Source of the DNA: Planococcus chinensis
GTDB lineage: Bacteria; Bacillota; Bacilli; Bacillales_A; Planococcaceae
Length of the DNA stretch: 64,000 nt
Assembly: GCF_020071995.1 (NCBI RefSeq)
Contig: NZ_JABWTK010000011.1
Span: 32,403-96,402 of the forward strand
Direction: 5' to 3'
Shown here in pieces: positions 1 to 8,414 of the stretch (positions are counted from its first letter, which is position 1; each line of letters starts with the position of its first letter). The notes under the pieces are model-generated. The model was not told where the DNA came from and searched no databases. It saw only the letters and a list, made by a program, of their open reading frames with translations. The translations under genes and the position numbers were made by a program.

Positions 1-14
1 AAAGGGATAGCAAA

Positions 15-50
15 AAGAAGAACCGTAAGCCGAGAGCTTTGGTTCTTCTT
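15..50 (-). terminator. Rho-independent terminator of the GNAT gene
   Basis: A perfect 10-bp stem, AAGAAGAACC (15-24) with GGTTCTTCTT (41-50), is followed on the minus strand by a TTTTT run. It lies 5 bp past the stop codon of the acetyltransferase gene. Confidence 0.75.
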
Positions 51-55
51 GCTGG

Positions 56-934
56 TTACGCACCTTTTTCTGCTTTTGTCCGTCCGGTGCCGTACAGCAT
101 CCACGGGGAAGGAAGGTCGAACTGGTGATTTTCCGGAAGGGTATGGGCCTGCTCTTTTGTTAAGTCCATCCAGATCAACGCATCTTCTTGGACTTCCTGG
201 CACAATTTCTTATGTGCAGAAGCGATGGTTTCCCACAGGCCGGGCTGATCCATCAAGTCTTCCCAAGAATAAATGGCATGCAGATAATGATGTTTTTTAA
301 TATCTCTTTTAACAATCACGACTCGTGTGGCGTCTTCATTTTCAAAAAATGACCATGTCTCCAGTTCCTTATCTGCAAAAAGCTCTGAAGAAGCGGGGAA
401 TGGGTAATAGCATTCATAAGGAAAAACGGCGCCGTTTTTAACGTATAAGTCATGGACCCATTGTTTTTTTCGCTCTAAATCGGTCAATTCGTTCCAGACA
501 GGAGAACCATTTTGCAGCTGGGACACGTCTTTTGCAGTGGCTCCATAAATGGCTGCTTGGGGCGTGAGCCCGAGCTTTTCCAAAACGCGCCGTGCCGGAA
601 CATTTTTTTCCTGCGTGTTGGCACCAACCCAATGGATATTAGGCAGCTTGAACGCTTCATCCATGACTTGAGAAGTTAGCGTAGTCGCCAAGTCTTTGCC
701 TCTAAAACGGATATCGCTGCGGATTCTGCCGAGCATCGCGTAATGCTTGGCAAATATCGAGTAGCCGCAGACACTGGCCAAGTGATCATCCAAAAATAAA
801 CCGAACAGGCGGTTTTGCTCGGTCGTGACAAGCCGATCAAAAATCCGTGTGACGTAATCGTCTTCAATTCCTGTTTGCATCGCTTCCATATAGGGCAAAT
901 CTTCAAGGCTTAGTAAACGTATTGTTTTTTCCAT
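56..934 (-). CDS. GNAT family N-acetyltransferase
   Basis: Predicted cytoplasmic acetyl-CoA-dependent N-acetyltransferase of about 292 residues; the substrate is unknown. The central part has the GNAT pattern: a strand with SVCGYSIFAKH, then RIRSDIRFRGKDLATTL as the acetyl-CoA loop (the R-G-K-D-L-A stretch matches the Q/R-x-x-G-x-G/A signature loosely), then a WVGANTQEKNVPARRVLEKLG segment typical of motif B. The C-terminal half (residues about 150-290) matches nothing I recognise. A GTG nine bases upstream at 943 is in frame, but it overlaps the AGGGAG ribosome site, so the ATG at 934 with 8-nt spacing is preferred. The gene stands alone with its own terminator. Confidence 0.8.
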   Translation of the reverse strand: MEKTIRLLSLEDLPYMEAMQTGIEDDYVTRIFDRLVTTEQNRLFGLFLDDHLASVCGYSIFAKHYAMLGRIRSDIRFRGKDLATTLTSQVMDEAFKLPNIHWVGANTQEKNVPARRVLEKLGLTPQAAIYGATAKDVSQLQNGSPVWNELTDLERKKQWVHDLYVKNGAVFPYECYYPFPASSELFADKELETWSFFENEDATRVVIVKRDIKKHHYLHAIYSWEDLMDQPGLWETIASAHKKLCQEVQEDALIWMDLTKEQAHTLPENHQFDLPSPWMLYGTGRTKAEKGA

Positions 935-1028
935 TGCCTGCACTCCCTGCTTCTGTCGGATTGACTGGTTTCTTTTTATTATAACTTTGAACTAAGAAAC
1001 TATGCATGCAATTTGCTGCAGCCATAAT

Positions 1029-1061
1029 AAAAAGCCGTCGGAAAAAAACCAACGGCTTTTT
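1029..1061 (-). terminator. Rho-independent terminator of the secreted-protein gene
   Basis: AAAAAGCCGTCGG (1029-1041) pairs with CCAACGGCTTTTT (1049-1061) with one mismatch. Both strands end in T runs, so it could work in either direction. The only adjacent gene end is the minus-strand one at 1078. Confidence 0.75.
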
Positions 1062-1077
1062 AAGTAGAGTGCAGGAG

Positions 1078-1566
1078 CTACTTGATGGCGCAGGAATTCG
1101 GCGACCATTCAGTATGGGTGGAACCGGTACTGACCCAATGGATCTGGTTCAGAATTTTGTAGCTTCCGGCTGGAAGGCTTTTGTATGATGTGAAATTCAG
1201 TCTTCCATCATTCGAAGTATTGCGCCATCCTGGTTTCGTATTCGGATTAAATCCGTATAAAGTCACATACGCATAGCCTGGCCATTCGGAAAGAGACTTG
1301 AACTGCTCATACTTTGAGCCATTGTAACGGTAGAGCACGGGTTTCCAAAAAACCGTATCCGTTTCCCGCCCTTTCCAGGCAGTCACATAGCGAGGAGGTT
1401 CGGCTTTGACTATTTTTCCGGCACATGACATGGAACCGACCGCATGCGAAGGCCAGTTGCCTTCGCCGTTGTGGGCATCAGCAGGTTCAGCGGCAAAACT
1501 GATGGCAAAAAATATAGAAACGGAAGCTAATAATTTGGCGGCAGTAGAAAATTTTTTGAAAGCCAT
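1078..1566 (-). CDS. Small secreted protein of unknown function
   Basis: A 162-residue protein with a clear Sec signal peptide: a short Lys-containing start (MAFKKFS), a hydrophobic core (LLASVSIFFAISFAA) and a likely cleavage after ADA near residue 31. The mature part is about 130 residues, rich in Trp, Tyr and Asn, and has two Cys residues, one near the N-terminus (SMSCAGK) and one four residues from the end (NSCAIK). These could form one disulfide that closes the domain. I recognise no family. The ribosome site GAGGAGG lies 7 nt before the ATG. No partner gene is adjacent. Confidence 0.75.
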   Translation of the reverse strand: MAFKKFSTAAKLLASVSIFFAISFAAEPADAHNGEGNWPSHAVGSMSCAGKIVKAEPPRYVTAWKGRETDTVFWKPVLYRYNGSKYEQFKSLSEWPGYAYVTLYGFNPNTKPGWRNTSNDGRLNFTSYKSLPAGSYKILNQIHWVSTGSTHTEWSPNSCAIK

Positions 1567-1830
1567 GAAAATTCCTCCTCTGGAATATGTAAAATAAAGA
1601 AAAATGCATGTTGGTTAGAAAGCAAAATATTTGGGAATAACAAATAATAGAAAATTCGGATATTAAATATAATATCATATTTTTACCAAGAAACCTAGCA
1701 CTAGGATAATAATGAGATAAATTTTTCATAATTTTTGCCGGAAATGAAAAAAGCGGAAACAACTTGTCGTGCTGCGGCAATGTGTTATAAAATTTTAGCT
1801 AGTGAAGAGGCAGGTAGATGGAGGTGGAAA

Positions 1831-1975
1831 ATGAGCTTTAGGAAAACGAGGAGCATTTTGTACAAAATTCGGGGATTTCAAAGCGGTTAAAAACGGTACC
1901 ATCGGAAGCAGAATCGGCAAAAGAATTCTCAGAAGAATGATTAACCGCCTATTATGGAGGTTCTTTAAAATATAA
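1831..1975 (+). pseudogene. Frameshifted gene for a small basic protein
   Basis: The ATG at 1831 follows a strong GGAGGTGG site and reads MSFRKTRSILYK, then runs into TAA at 1888. Moving by +1 near 1864-1868 (the TACAAAATTC stretch) gives an open continuation, KFGDFKAVKNGTIGSRIGKR and on to a stop at 1973-1975. Joined, the two frames give a highly basic protein of about 47 residues. The joined form resembles short conserved basic proteins I remember from Bacillaceae (start MSFRKTRS, centre GD-x-x-AVKNGTIG-x-RI), but I know no name or function and could not check. It may be a decayed gene or a one-base assembly error next to an A run. Confidence 0.5.
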
Positions 1976-1997
1976 TCGAAAAATTCATCCTAAGCGG

Positions 1998-2024
1998 GCC
2001 GTCTGCAGTTTTTTTGCAGACGGC
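1998..2024 (+). terminator. Hairpin terminator after the small basic gene
   Basis: A perfect 10-bp stem, GCCGTCTGCA (1998-2007) with TGCAGACGGC (2015-2024), has a T-rich loop and only a short T tract (TTTGCTAT). It is 23 bp past the end of the frameshifted small gene and just before the convergent DinB gene. Confidence 0.55.
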
Positions 2025-2043
2025 TTTGCTATAGATTCCTAAA

Positions 2044-2571
2044 CTATTTTCTTTTTAATACACCCAAGTAGTTTGCCCATGGACCGACGTCTTCCCGGTA
2101 CCTTTCTGCCATAACACGAGTGATTTGGGAAAGATGGGTCATGTCGTGGACAACCCAAGTTGACAGCAGTTCCCGCAGTTTAACAGATCCGAATTCAGGG
2201 TGAATGCCGGTCAGTTCAAAATGAAGTTCAGGATTCACGAGTTGGTTTAGCTTTTCAATGTTCTGCAAACGGAGGGCTTTAAATTCCTGCAGCTTATCTT
2301 CAATTGAATTTTGATTGCTGATTTTCAAATGGGCAAAACGGTCAAAAGGAGGGAAAGGCTTCGTTTCACCATCCTGCAAAATGGTTTTCAGCCTCGGCAG
2401 CCAATTCGTTTTCTCCGCTTCGATCAAATGTGCAACAACTTCTTCAGCATTCCAAGTGCCTTCGTCTTCGCAGTTCTGCAGCCAACCTTCAGATAACCCT
2501 GACAAGAAGTGGCTAAGTATGCCGGGGGTACGCTCCAAAATTTCAATCGCTTCTTCAAGTTTCAACTCCAT
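2044..2571 (-). CDS. DinB/YfiT-like metal-binding four-helix protein
   Basis: This 175-residue protein belongs to the DinB superfamily of damage-inducible four-helix bundles. Some members are thiol-dependent transferases (bacillithiol or mycothiol), but many have no known role. The three metal-binding histidines are visible at H48 (VVAHLIEAE), H142 and H146 (VVHDMTHLSQI), in the family's usual spacing. The length is normal. The ATG is preceded by GGAAAGGGGC. It is a single gene converging on the small basic gene upstream. The identity of the fold is well supported, the reaction is not. Confidence 0.8.
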   Translation of the reverse strand: MELKLEEAIEILERTPGILSHFLSGLSEGWLQNCEDEGTWNAEEVVAHLIEAEKTNWLPRLKTILQDGETKPFPPFDRFAHLKISNQNSIEDKLQEFKALRLQNIEKLNQLVNPELHFELTGIHPEFGSVKLRELLSTWVVHDMTHLSQITRVMAERYREDVGPWANYLGVLKRK

Positions 2572-2845
2572 TTATATGCCCCTTTCCATCGCTTAGTGAA
2601 TAAGAAATAAAACATTATGTATTCATTATATATTAATCTGAATTTTTAGATAAGTTATAGTTTTATTCTTTGTTTAAGCGTATAATAAATACGAATTTAA
2701 ATCAGAAAATGATAGCACAGCTTCACTAAAATAGAGAAAGGAGAAAAGGCAAACCAAGTTTTTTCGTATTCTTTTGCCAGTCGCCGAAACTTCATGGCCA
2801 ATCAACTGGAATGACAGCCACTAACTGGAGAAGGAGAAAAATAAG

Positions 2846-3421
2846 ATGCTGTATAATGTCGTATTATTCCTCCACATTTTAGGCGCGGTGATCATGTTCA
2901 TGGCAATCAGTATCCTTGCTTTATCGATGATTTCCTTGCTTCATGCAAAGGAGACGGGAGATGTGAAGCGCTGGTCGGGGCTTGCAGTCAAAACGGATGC
3001 GCTGTTTCCGTTAAGTACACTCATTATCATCGTGCCGGCGTTGTACCTTGTATTTTCTGCCTGGGGATGGGGAACGGCATGGATTAATGTATCTTTAGCG
3101 GCGCTTCTAGGCACCAGCTTTTTAGGGCCAATCATCAATTTGCGCCGTCTTAAAGGAATTCTTGCCGCTGCCGAAGCAGAAACAAATCCTGTCCCATCGA
3201 GTGATTTAGTGAGAAAAGTGAGAGATCCGGTACTTTGGAATTCCGTTTCCGTTATGACGATGCTGATTTTCGGCATCCTGTTTTTGATGGCCGTCAAGTT
3301 GCCGTTGCTGGGAGCACTCATTACAATGGCCATTGCTTTAGTGGCTGGCCTTATACTTGCCCGCTTCATGCTGGCAAAAACTAAGCCGGACACTTCTGTG
3401 GATACGGTTTCGTTTAGATGA
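2846..3421 (+). CDS. DUF2269-like integral membrane protein
   Basis: A 191-residue protein with about five hydrophobic segments: residues 5-28 (VVLFLHILGAVIMFMAISIL), 50-70, 80-98, 130-150 and 153-172. The early H-I-L-G-A-V-I-M pattern in the first helix is typical of DUF2269 membrane proteins, whose function is unknown. The ribosome site GAGAAGGAG lies 8-9 nt before the ATG. A -10-like TATAAT occurs at 2681-2686, but I saw no good -35 with it. The gene is monocistronic and ends at a clear terminator. Confidence 0.7.
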   Translation: MLYNVVLFLHILGAVIMFMAISILALSMISLLHAKETGDVKRWSGLAVKTDALFPLSTLIIIVPALYLVFSAWGWGTAWINVSLAALLGTSFLGPIINLRRLKGILAAAEAETNPVPSSDLVRKVRDPVLWNSVSVMTMLIFGILFLMAVKLPLLGALITMAIALVAGLILARFMLAKTKPDTSVDTVSFR

Positions 3422-3460
3422 GTCCAGGGCCATTAACCCAAAGCAGTTGCCGGATAAAAG

Positions 3461-3490
3461 CCGTACTGATTATAATCAGTGCGGTTTTTT
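3461..3490 (+). terminator. Rho-independent terminator of the DUF2269 gene
   Basis: The 24-nt near-palindrome CCGTACTGATTA-TAATCAGTGCGG (3461-3484) is followed by six Ts. It isolates the upstream gene from the alcohol dehydrogenase operon. Confidence 0.75.
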
Positions 3491-3546
3491 ATTATTAATC
3501 TTTAGCAATCCTTACATTAAATTATTATGAATAATCAGAAAATACG

Positions 3547-3575
3547 TTGAAAGCAAAAATTTTGGTACGTATAAT
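3547..3575 (+). promoter_or_regulatory. Sigma-A promoter of the lactone/aldehyde operon
   Basis: TTGAAA at 3547-3552 and a perfect TATAAT at 3570-3575 are separated by 17 bp, close to the sigma-A consensus. Transcription would start near 3582, inside the cre-like site, and run into the four-gene operon. Confidence 0.75.
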
Positions 3576-3580
3576 GGAAA

Positions 3581-3594
3581 TGTAAGCGCTTTTT
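3581..3594. promoter_or_regulatory. cre-like site, probable CcpA operator
   Basis: TGTAAGCGCTTTTT matches the catabolite-responsive element TGWAANCGNTNWCA except at its last two bases, with the core TGTAAGCGCT intact. It lies 5 bp after the -10 box, over the start point, where bound CcpA blocks transcription. This suggests that the operon is shut off by preferred sugars. Confidence 0.55.
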
Positions 3595-3618
3595 ATTTTG
3601 GAAAGGAAGTGGGAAGAT

Positions 3619-4725
3619 GTGAACGATAACCATGCAAAAGGCAGAGTTGCAGTAATGGATGAGCCGGAAAAGTTGAGCTACCGGGAATACGAATTGCCGA
3701 AGCCGGGGCCGGGAGCTGTTCTTTTGAAGGTGCTGCGTTCCAATATTTGCGGATCGGAGCTGCATATATGGAGAGGGCAGCATCCGACCAAAAAGAAAGG
3801 CGTCCTTGGCCATGAGATGATCGGCGAAATTCATTCGCTTGGGGACGGTGTGACGACTGATTACGCAGGCGAACCCATCCAAAAAGGAGACCGCATCGTT
3901 TCCGCTTATTACATTACGTGCAGAAAATGTACCGCATGCCGGGAAGGGCATTTTCATCTGTGTGAACATGCTTACGATTTCTGGAATCAGCCGCCGGAAG
4001 TAAGCCCTCATTTTCATGGTACTTTTGCTTCGCACTATTACATCCACCCAGACCAATACTTCTATAAAGTGCCGGACAATGTATCAGAAACTTCCGCCGC
4101 CAGTGCAAACTGCGCTTTATCACAGGTCTATTTCGGCTTGGACAAAGCTGGCGTGACGTATGGCCAAACGATTGTGATCCAGGGAGCAGGCGGCCTTGGA
4201 TTGAATGCGACGGCAGTAGCCAAGGAAAAAGGTGCCAGAGTGATCGTAGTGGACGGCGTAGAAAGCCGGCTGCAGCAAGCCAAACTTTTTGGCGCTGACC
4301 ATACGCTTAACCTAAACGACTACGGCTCTGTTGAAGAACGGGCAAAAGCTGTTCTAGATCTTACTGATGGAAAAGGGGCTGAATTTGCAATGGAAGTGGC
4401 AGGTGTGCCTGCCGCTTTCGCAGAAGGCATCCACTACATCCGGCCTGGCGGCAAATACGTAACCATCGGGAATATAACCCCAGGGAAACTGATTGAATTC
4501 GACCCGGGGCTTTTGACCAGAAAGTCGATTCAAATTATCCCGGTCGTCCGCTACAATCCGTGGTATTTGTACAAAGCCTTGAAATTCCTTTCCGACACGC
4601 AAGGGAAATATCCGTTTGATGGCATGATTGATGCTGAATTTTCGATGGATGATATTAAACTGGCGCTGGATAAATCTGCAGCCCGGGAAGTCACAAGAGC
4701 CACTATCATTATGGACCGGCAATAA
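3619..4725 (+). CDS. Zinc-dependent alcohol dehydrogenase (first of operon)
   Basis: Medium-chain NAD(P)-dependent alcohol dehydrogenase of about 368 residues. Visible are the catalytic-zinc region (NICGSELH, then GHEMIG), the structural-zinc cluster CRKCTACREGHFHLC with its four cysteines, and the Rossmann motif GAGGLGLNA. The C-terminus contains RYNPWYLYKAL, as in glutathione-independent or FdhA-like sub-branches; the exact substrate is not readable. An in-frame TTG at 3598 exists, but the GTG at 3619 follows GGAAAGGAAGTGGGAAG at proper distance and is preferred. It is the first gene of a four-gene set and probably oxidises a hydroxyacid or alcohol made by the downstream lactonase. Confidence 0.85.
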   Translation: MNDNHAKGRVAVMDEPEKLSYREYELPKPGPGAVLLKVLRSNICGSELHIWRGQHPTKKKGVLGHEMIGEIHSLGDGVTTDYAGEPIQKGDRIVSAYYITCRKCTACREGHFHLCEHAYDFWNQPPEVSPHFHGTFASHYYIHPDQYFYKVPDNVSETSAASANCALSQVYFGLDKAGVTYGQTIVIQGAGGLGLNATAVAKEKGARVIVVDGVESRLQQAKLFGADHTLNLNDYGSVEERAKAVLDLTDGKGAEFAMEVAGVPAAFAEGIHYIRPGGKYVTIGNITPGKLIEFDPGLLTRKSIQIIPVVRYNPWYLYKALKFLSDTQGKYPFDGMIDAEFSMDDIKLALDKSAAREVTRATIIMDRQ

Positions 4726-4796
4726 TTCTTCGTACGATCCGATCATGGACAGCTATACAGGCAAAGGTTTAAAAATTAGCAGACGGAGGTCATACA

Positions 4797-5630
4797 ATGG
4801 ACAAACCAAAATTATATGTACTGGATACAGGAACAATGAAAATGGATAAAAACTTTATGGTGGCTGCCCATAATCCGGCAAGCATCGACAACCCCAATCC
4901 GCCGGCTGAATTTGTCGAGTTCCCGGTATATGCCGTTTTGATCGACCATCCGGACGGGAAAATTCTATTCGATACCGGCTGCAATCCGGAAGGAATGGGG
5001 GAAAACGGGAGATGGCCGGAAGGCGTCCAAAAGTTATTCCCGGCCTTCCAGGATGAATCCTGTTACTTGATCAACCGGCTGGAGCAATTGAATTTGCGGC
5101 CTGATGATATTAAATACGTGGTTGCTTCCCATTTGCACCTCGACCATGCGGGCTGCCTCGAGCTGTTTACGAACGCCACAATCATTGTGCATGATTCCGA
5201 ACTGAAAAATACGATGAAGCAATATGCGATGACAAAAGACATGGGCGCCTACATATGGGCGGACATCAACGCTTGGATCGGCAATGACTTGAAATGGAAA
5301 ACCGTCATGCCGCATGAAGATGAATTGGAGCTTGTCAAAGGCGTTAAGATTTTGAACTTCGGACCGGGGCATGCCTGGGGACTGCTGGGGCTGCATATTG
5401 ATCTTCCGGGAGAAGGCGGCGTCATTTTGGCGTCGGATGCTGTGTATTCGGCGGAAAATTACGGACCGCCGGTTAAAATTCCAGGAATCATCTATGATTC
5501 ATTGGGCTATTTAAGCGCAGTGGAAAAAATCAAAAAATACGCTGAACGCACCAATTCGCAAGTATGGTATGGACACGATTCCAAGCAGTTCCGCAATTTC
5601 ATCAAATCCACCGAGGGCTTTTATGAATAA
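4797..5630 (+). CDS. Metallo-beta-lactamase-fold lactonase (AttM/BlcC/AHL-lactonase type)
   Basis: A 277-residue dinuclear-zinc hydrolase of the N-acylhomoserine-lactonase group. The whole metal set is visible: H112, H114, D116 and H117 in SHLHLDHAG, H192 in GPGHAWG, D214 in LASDAVYS, and H260 in WYGHD near the C-terminus. Family members open acyl-homoserine lactones or gamma-butyrolactone to the hydroxyacid. There is no signal peptide, so it acts inside the cell. The ATG follows GACGGAGG. With an aldehyde dehydrogenase and two alcohol dehydrogenases around it, use of a simple lactone as carbon source is a better guess than dedicated quorum quenching, although the enzyme might do both. Confidence 0.85.
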   Translation: MDKPKLYVLDTGTMKMDKNFMVAAHNPASIDNPNPPAEFVEFPVYAVLIDHPDGKILFDTGCNPEGMGENGRWPEGVQKLFPAFQDESCYLINRLEQLNLRPDDIKYVVASHLHLDHAGCLELFTNATIIVHDSELKNTMKQYAMTKDMGAYIWADINAWIGNDLKWKTVMPHEDELELVKGVKILNFGPGHAWGLLGLHIDLPGEGGVILASDAVYSAENYGPPVKIPGIIYDSLGYLSAVEKIKKYAERTNSQVWYGHDSKQFRNFIKSTEGFYE

Positions 5631-5718
5631 GTCAGCTTAATTGGACCGGCCCTGCGACACCTGGACATCAGCTGTTAAGGGGCCAGTCTTCTTTAATTGG
5701 AAAAGGGAGGACGAGTGA

Positions 5719-7167
5719 ATGATTGATGTAAAAAGTTATTATTTCGGTTCCATTATTGATGGAGAAGAAATTAGCAAAGATGGCAGAAAAGATCTCGAAG
5801 TATTTAACCCGTATACAAATGAAGCGATCGGGAAAATATCCTGTGCGACGACAGAAGATGTGAAACGTGCAGTGGATACGGCGCAGCGGGTATATACCGA
5901 AACGACCAAAAAGATGCCGGCTCATAAACGTTCCGAAATTTTGCGAAAAGCCGCTGATTTATTGGAGCAAAGAGTGGATGAGTTCGCCCGCACCCTTGTC
6001 CTGGAAGCGGGAAAGCCGATTAAAGAAAGCCGGGTCGAAGTGCAGCGGGCGATCCAAGTTCTGCGTTTTGCTTCAGAAGGAGCAAAAGCGATATACGGTG
6101 AAACCATTCCGCTCGACAGCGCCATCGGAGGCGAAAACCAAATCGGCATCGCCAAACGGGTGCCTTTAGGTGTGGTTGCGGCCATCACGCCGTTCAATTT
6201 CCCGCTCAACCTGGCGCTTCATAAAATAGCGCCTGCGCTAGCAGTCGGGAATACAGTCGTGTTGAAGCCTGCTGAAAAAACACCGTTTTCATCCGTGCTG
6301 CTGTATCATTTGCTGGAAGAAGCCGGACTGCCGAAAGGTGCATTAAATATTGTCATGGGACCAGGTCAGGAACTGGTGGAACCTTTGGTGACGCATCCCG
6401 ACGTCAAAAAAGTATCGTTTACCGGAAGCAGTGCCGTCGGTTGGAAAATACATGAAATGGCGAAGCGGAAAAAGGTGACGCTTGAACTGGGGTCCAATGC
6501 ACCGAATATTATTTTCGAAGATGGGGATGTCGAGGTCGCGGTCAATGCAATTGTGCTCGGCGGCTATACATACGCCGGACAGGCCTGTGTTTCCGCACAG
6601 CGGATTTATGTCCACGAAACGATTTATGAAAATTTCCTGGATAAGCTTGTTGAAAAAGTAAGTGCGCTGAAAACAGGAGATCCGCTGGAAGAATCTACCG
6701 ATATGGGCCCGATGATTACGGAAGAAGCTGCAGAGCGTGCGGAGTCCTGGGTAAAAGAAGCCGAAGATCAGGGGGCTGCCATCCTGACCGGCGGAAGCCG
6801 AAAAGGATCGATGCTCGAGCCTACCGTTATCAGCAATGTCACATCTGACATGAAAGTCGTCTGTGTGGAAGTGTTCGCGCCGATTGTCAGCGTCATGCCG
6901 TTTTCGACCGAAGAAGAAGTGGTGGCCCATGCCAACAATACGGACTTCGGCTTGCATGCCGGCGTCTTTACCGCCGACATCAACCGGGCGATGCGCATGG
7001 CGGATGCCATTGAGACGGGCGGCGTCTGGATCAATGAAGTATCCGTACGGCGCTATGACCATATTCCATATGGCGGCATCAAAAGCAGCGGCATCGGCAA
7101 AGAAGGCGTGAAATATGCCATTGAAGAAATGACGGACTTGAAATTTGTCGGAATCAAGCTGTATTGA
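5719..7167 (+). CDS. NAD(P)-dependent aldehyde dehydrogenase
   Basis: Full-length 482-residue aldehyde dehydrogenase. Visible motifs are TPFNFPLNLALHK (cofactor and substrate region), KPAEKTP, the FTGSSAVG loop, the general base E256 in LELGSN, and the nucleophile C290 in GQACVSAQR. It belongs with the succinate-semialdehyde, lactaldehyde and non-phosphorylating glyceraldehyde-phosphate group, and sequence alone does not settle the substrate. The conserved E-x-F-G-P segment reads EVFAPIV here, a small deviation. The ATG follows AGGGAGG. Its place after the lactonase fits oxidation of a semialdehyde such as succinate semialdehyde to the acid. Confidence 0.85.
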   Translation: MIDVKSYYFGSIIDGEEISKDGRKDLEVFNPYTNEAIGKISCATTEDVKRAVDTAQRVYTETTKKMPAHKRSEILRKAADLLEQRVDEFARTLVLEAGKPIKESRVEVQRAIQVLRFASEGAKAIYGETIPLDSAIGGENQIGIAKRVPLGVVAAITPFNFPLNLALHKIAPALAVGNTVVLKPAEKTPFSSVLLYHLLEEAGLPKGALNIVMGPGQELVEPLVTHPDVKKVSFTGSSAVGWKIHEMAKRKKVTLELGSNAPNIIFEDGDVEVAVNAIVLGGYTYAGQACVSAQRIYVHETIYENFLDKLVEKVSALKTGDPLEESTDMGPMITEEAAERAESWVKEAEDQGAAILTGGSRKGSMLEPTVISNVTSDMKVVCVEVFAPIVSVMPFSTEEEVVAHANNTDFGLHAGVFTADINRAMRMADAIETGGVWINEVSVRRYDHIPYGGIKSSGIGKEGVKYAIEEMTDLKFVGIKLY

Positions 7168-7222
7168 TTTCATAAAAATCGTATTGAATGGATTAAACAA
7201 TTCGAGATAGGGAGAGGATTAA

Positions 7223-8347
7223 ATGAAGGTGAAGTCAGCGGTATTGCGTGAAATTGGAGCCCAGACTCCGTATGAAGAAAGCCAGCCGATTCAAATTGAA
7301 GAATTGGAGCTGGATTCTCCGGAGCGGGGAGAAGTATTGGTCCAGATAAAAGCAGCGAGCCTATGCCATTCCGATTTATCGGTGATGAACGGCAGCCGGC
7401 CGCGTCCCTTGCCGATGGCACTTGGACACGAAGCGGCAGGAGTTATCGTTGAAGTCGGAGAAGGCGTCGTCGGCTTGGAGGTCGGAGACCATGTGGCTTG
7501 CGTCTTTGTGCCAAGCTGCGGACAGTGTGGGCCATGCAGGGAAGGGCGCCCGGCTTTATGTGAGCCTGGAGCTGCCGCGAATACAGCAGGAACCTTGCTT
7601 GGGGGCGGACAACGCCTCCACAATGCAGAAGGCGTTGTCAATCACCACGTCGGCGTATCGGCATTTTCCGAGTATGCGGTGGTTTCCCGGAATTCCGTCG
7701 TGAAAGTCAGCAAAGACATTCCGTTTGAAAAAGCGGCGTTGTTCGGCTGTGCCGTCATTACCGGAGTTGGTACCGTAGTGAATACAGCCGGTATAAAACT
7801 CGGCAGCACCGTAGCGATTGTCGGACTGGGCGGTGTAGGGCTCAGTGCGCTGCTTGGCGCCATTGCGGCAGGTGCGAGCCGGATTGTGGCAGTTGATATT
7901 AACGAAACGAAGCTTAAGCAGGCAAAAGAACTTGGCGCGACCGACACGTTCAATTCCAAAGATCCGGATGTGGTGGAACAAATCCGCCAAGCGACCGGCG
8001 GTGGCTTGGACTATGCGTTTGAAACAGCTGGAGTGGTGCCGGCGATGGAAGTGGCTTACTCTATTACGAAGCGCGGCGGAACTACCGTCACAACCGGGCT
8101 TCCGCATCCGGAACACAAATTTTCATTCCCGTATCTTTCCTTGACGGCGGAAGAACGGACGCTAAAAGGCTCGTATATCGGCAGCTGCGTGCCGAGCCGG
8201 GATATCCCGAGGTACATGAATTTGTTCCAGGAAGACCGGCTCCCGGTCGATAAGCTGATCACCGATTTTATTTCTTTGGACGAAGTAAACAAGGGATTCG
8301 ACATTCTTACAAAAGGGGATTCGTCCCGCATCATCATTAAATTTTAA
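7223..8347 (+). CDS. Zinc-dependent alcohol dehydrogenase (last of operon)
   Basis: A 374-residue medium-chain alcohol dehydrogenase, of a different branch from the first gene of the operon. Motifs: SLCHSDLSV and GHEAAG for catalytic zinc, CGQCGPCREGRPALC for structural zinc, GLGGVGLSAL for NAD binding, and a TTGLPHPEHK segment common in class-III-like or aryl/gamma-hydroxybutyrate-type enzymes. The ATG follows GGGAGAGG, 55 bp after the aldehyde dehydrogenase stop. It may oxidise the hydroxyacid (for example 4-hydroxybutyrate) to the semialdehyde. Having two alcohol dehydrogenases in one operon is unusual and suggests two steps or two substrates. Confidence 0.85.
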   Translation: MKVKSAVLREIGAQTPYEESQPIQIEELELDSPERGEVLVQIKAASLCHSDLSVMNGSRPRPLPMALGHEAAGVIVEVGEGVVGLEVGDHVACVFVPSCGQCGPCREGRPALCEPGAAANTAGTLLGGGQRLHNAEGVVNHHVGVSAFSEYAVVSRNSVVKVSKDIPFEKAALFGCAVITGVGTVVNTAGIKLGSTVAIVGLGGVGLSALLGAIAAGASRIVAVDINETKLKQAKELGATDTFNSKDPDVVEQIRQATGGGLDYAFETAGVVPAMEVAYSITKRGGTTVTTGLPHPEHKFSFPYLSLTAEERTLKGSYIGSCVPSRDIPRYMNLFQEDRLPVDKLITDFISLDEVNKGFDILTKGDSSRIIIKF

Positions 8348-8350
8348 GAA

Positions 8351-8397
8351 AACCCGCAGGCTGTGAAATCACTGATTTCACAGCCTGCGGGTTTTTT
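8351..8397. terminator. Strong bidirectional terminator
   Basis: A perfect 19-bp stem, 8351-8369 with 8375-8393, is followed on the plus strand by TTTTTT. It closes the lactone operon and may also serve the convergent EAL gene, where the T tract is weaker. Confidence 0.9.
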
Positions 8398-8414
8398 CAT
8401 TTTTATGGAAGGAA

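Noticed and set aside
49..300. Plus-strand 83-codon frame at the left edge
   Set aside because: It is antisense to the acetyltransferase and has no ribosome site.
1487..1780. Minus-strand 97-codon frame upstream of the secreted-protein gene
   Set aside because: It overlaps the signal peptide of the secreted protein in another frame, with AT-rich codon use and no ribosome site.
6343..7200. Long minus-strand frame of 285 codons
   Set aside because: It is opposite the aldehyde dehydrogenase, whose motifs and ribosome site are certain. No family features are visible on the minus strand.
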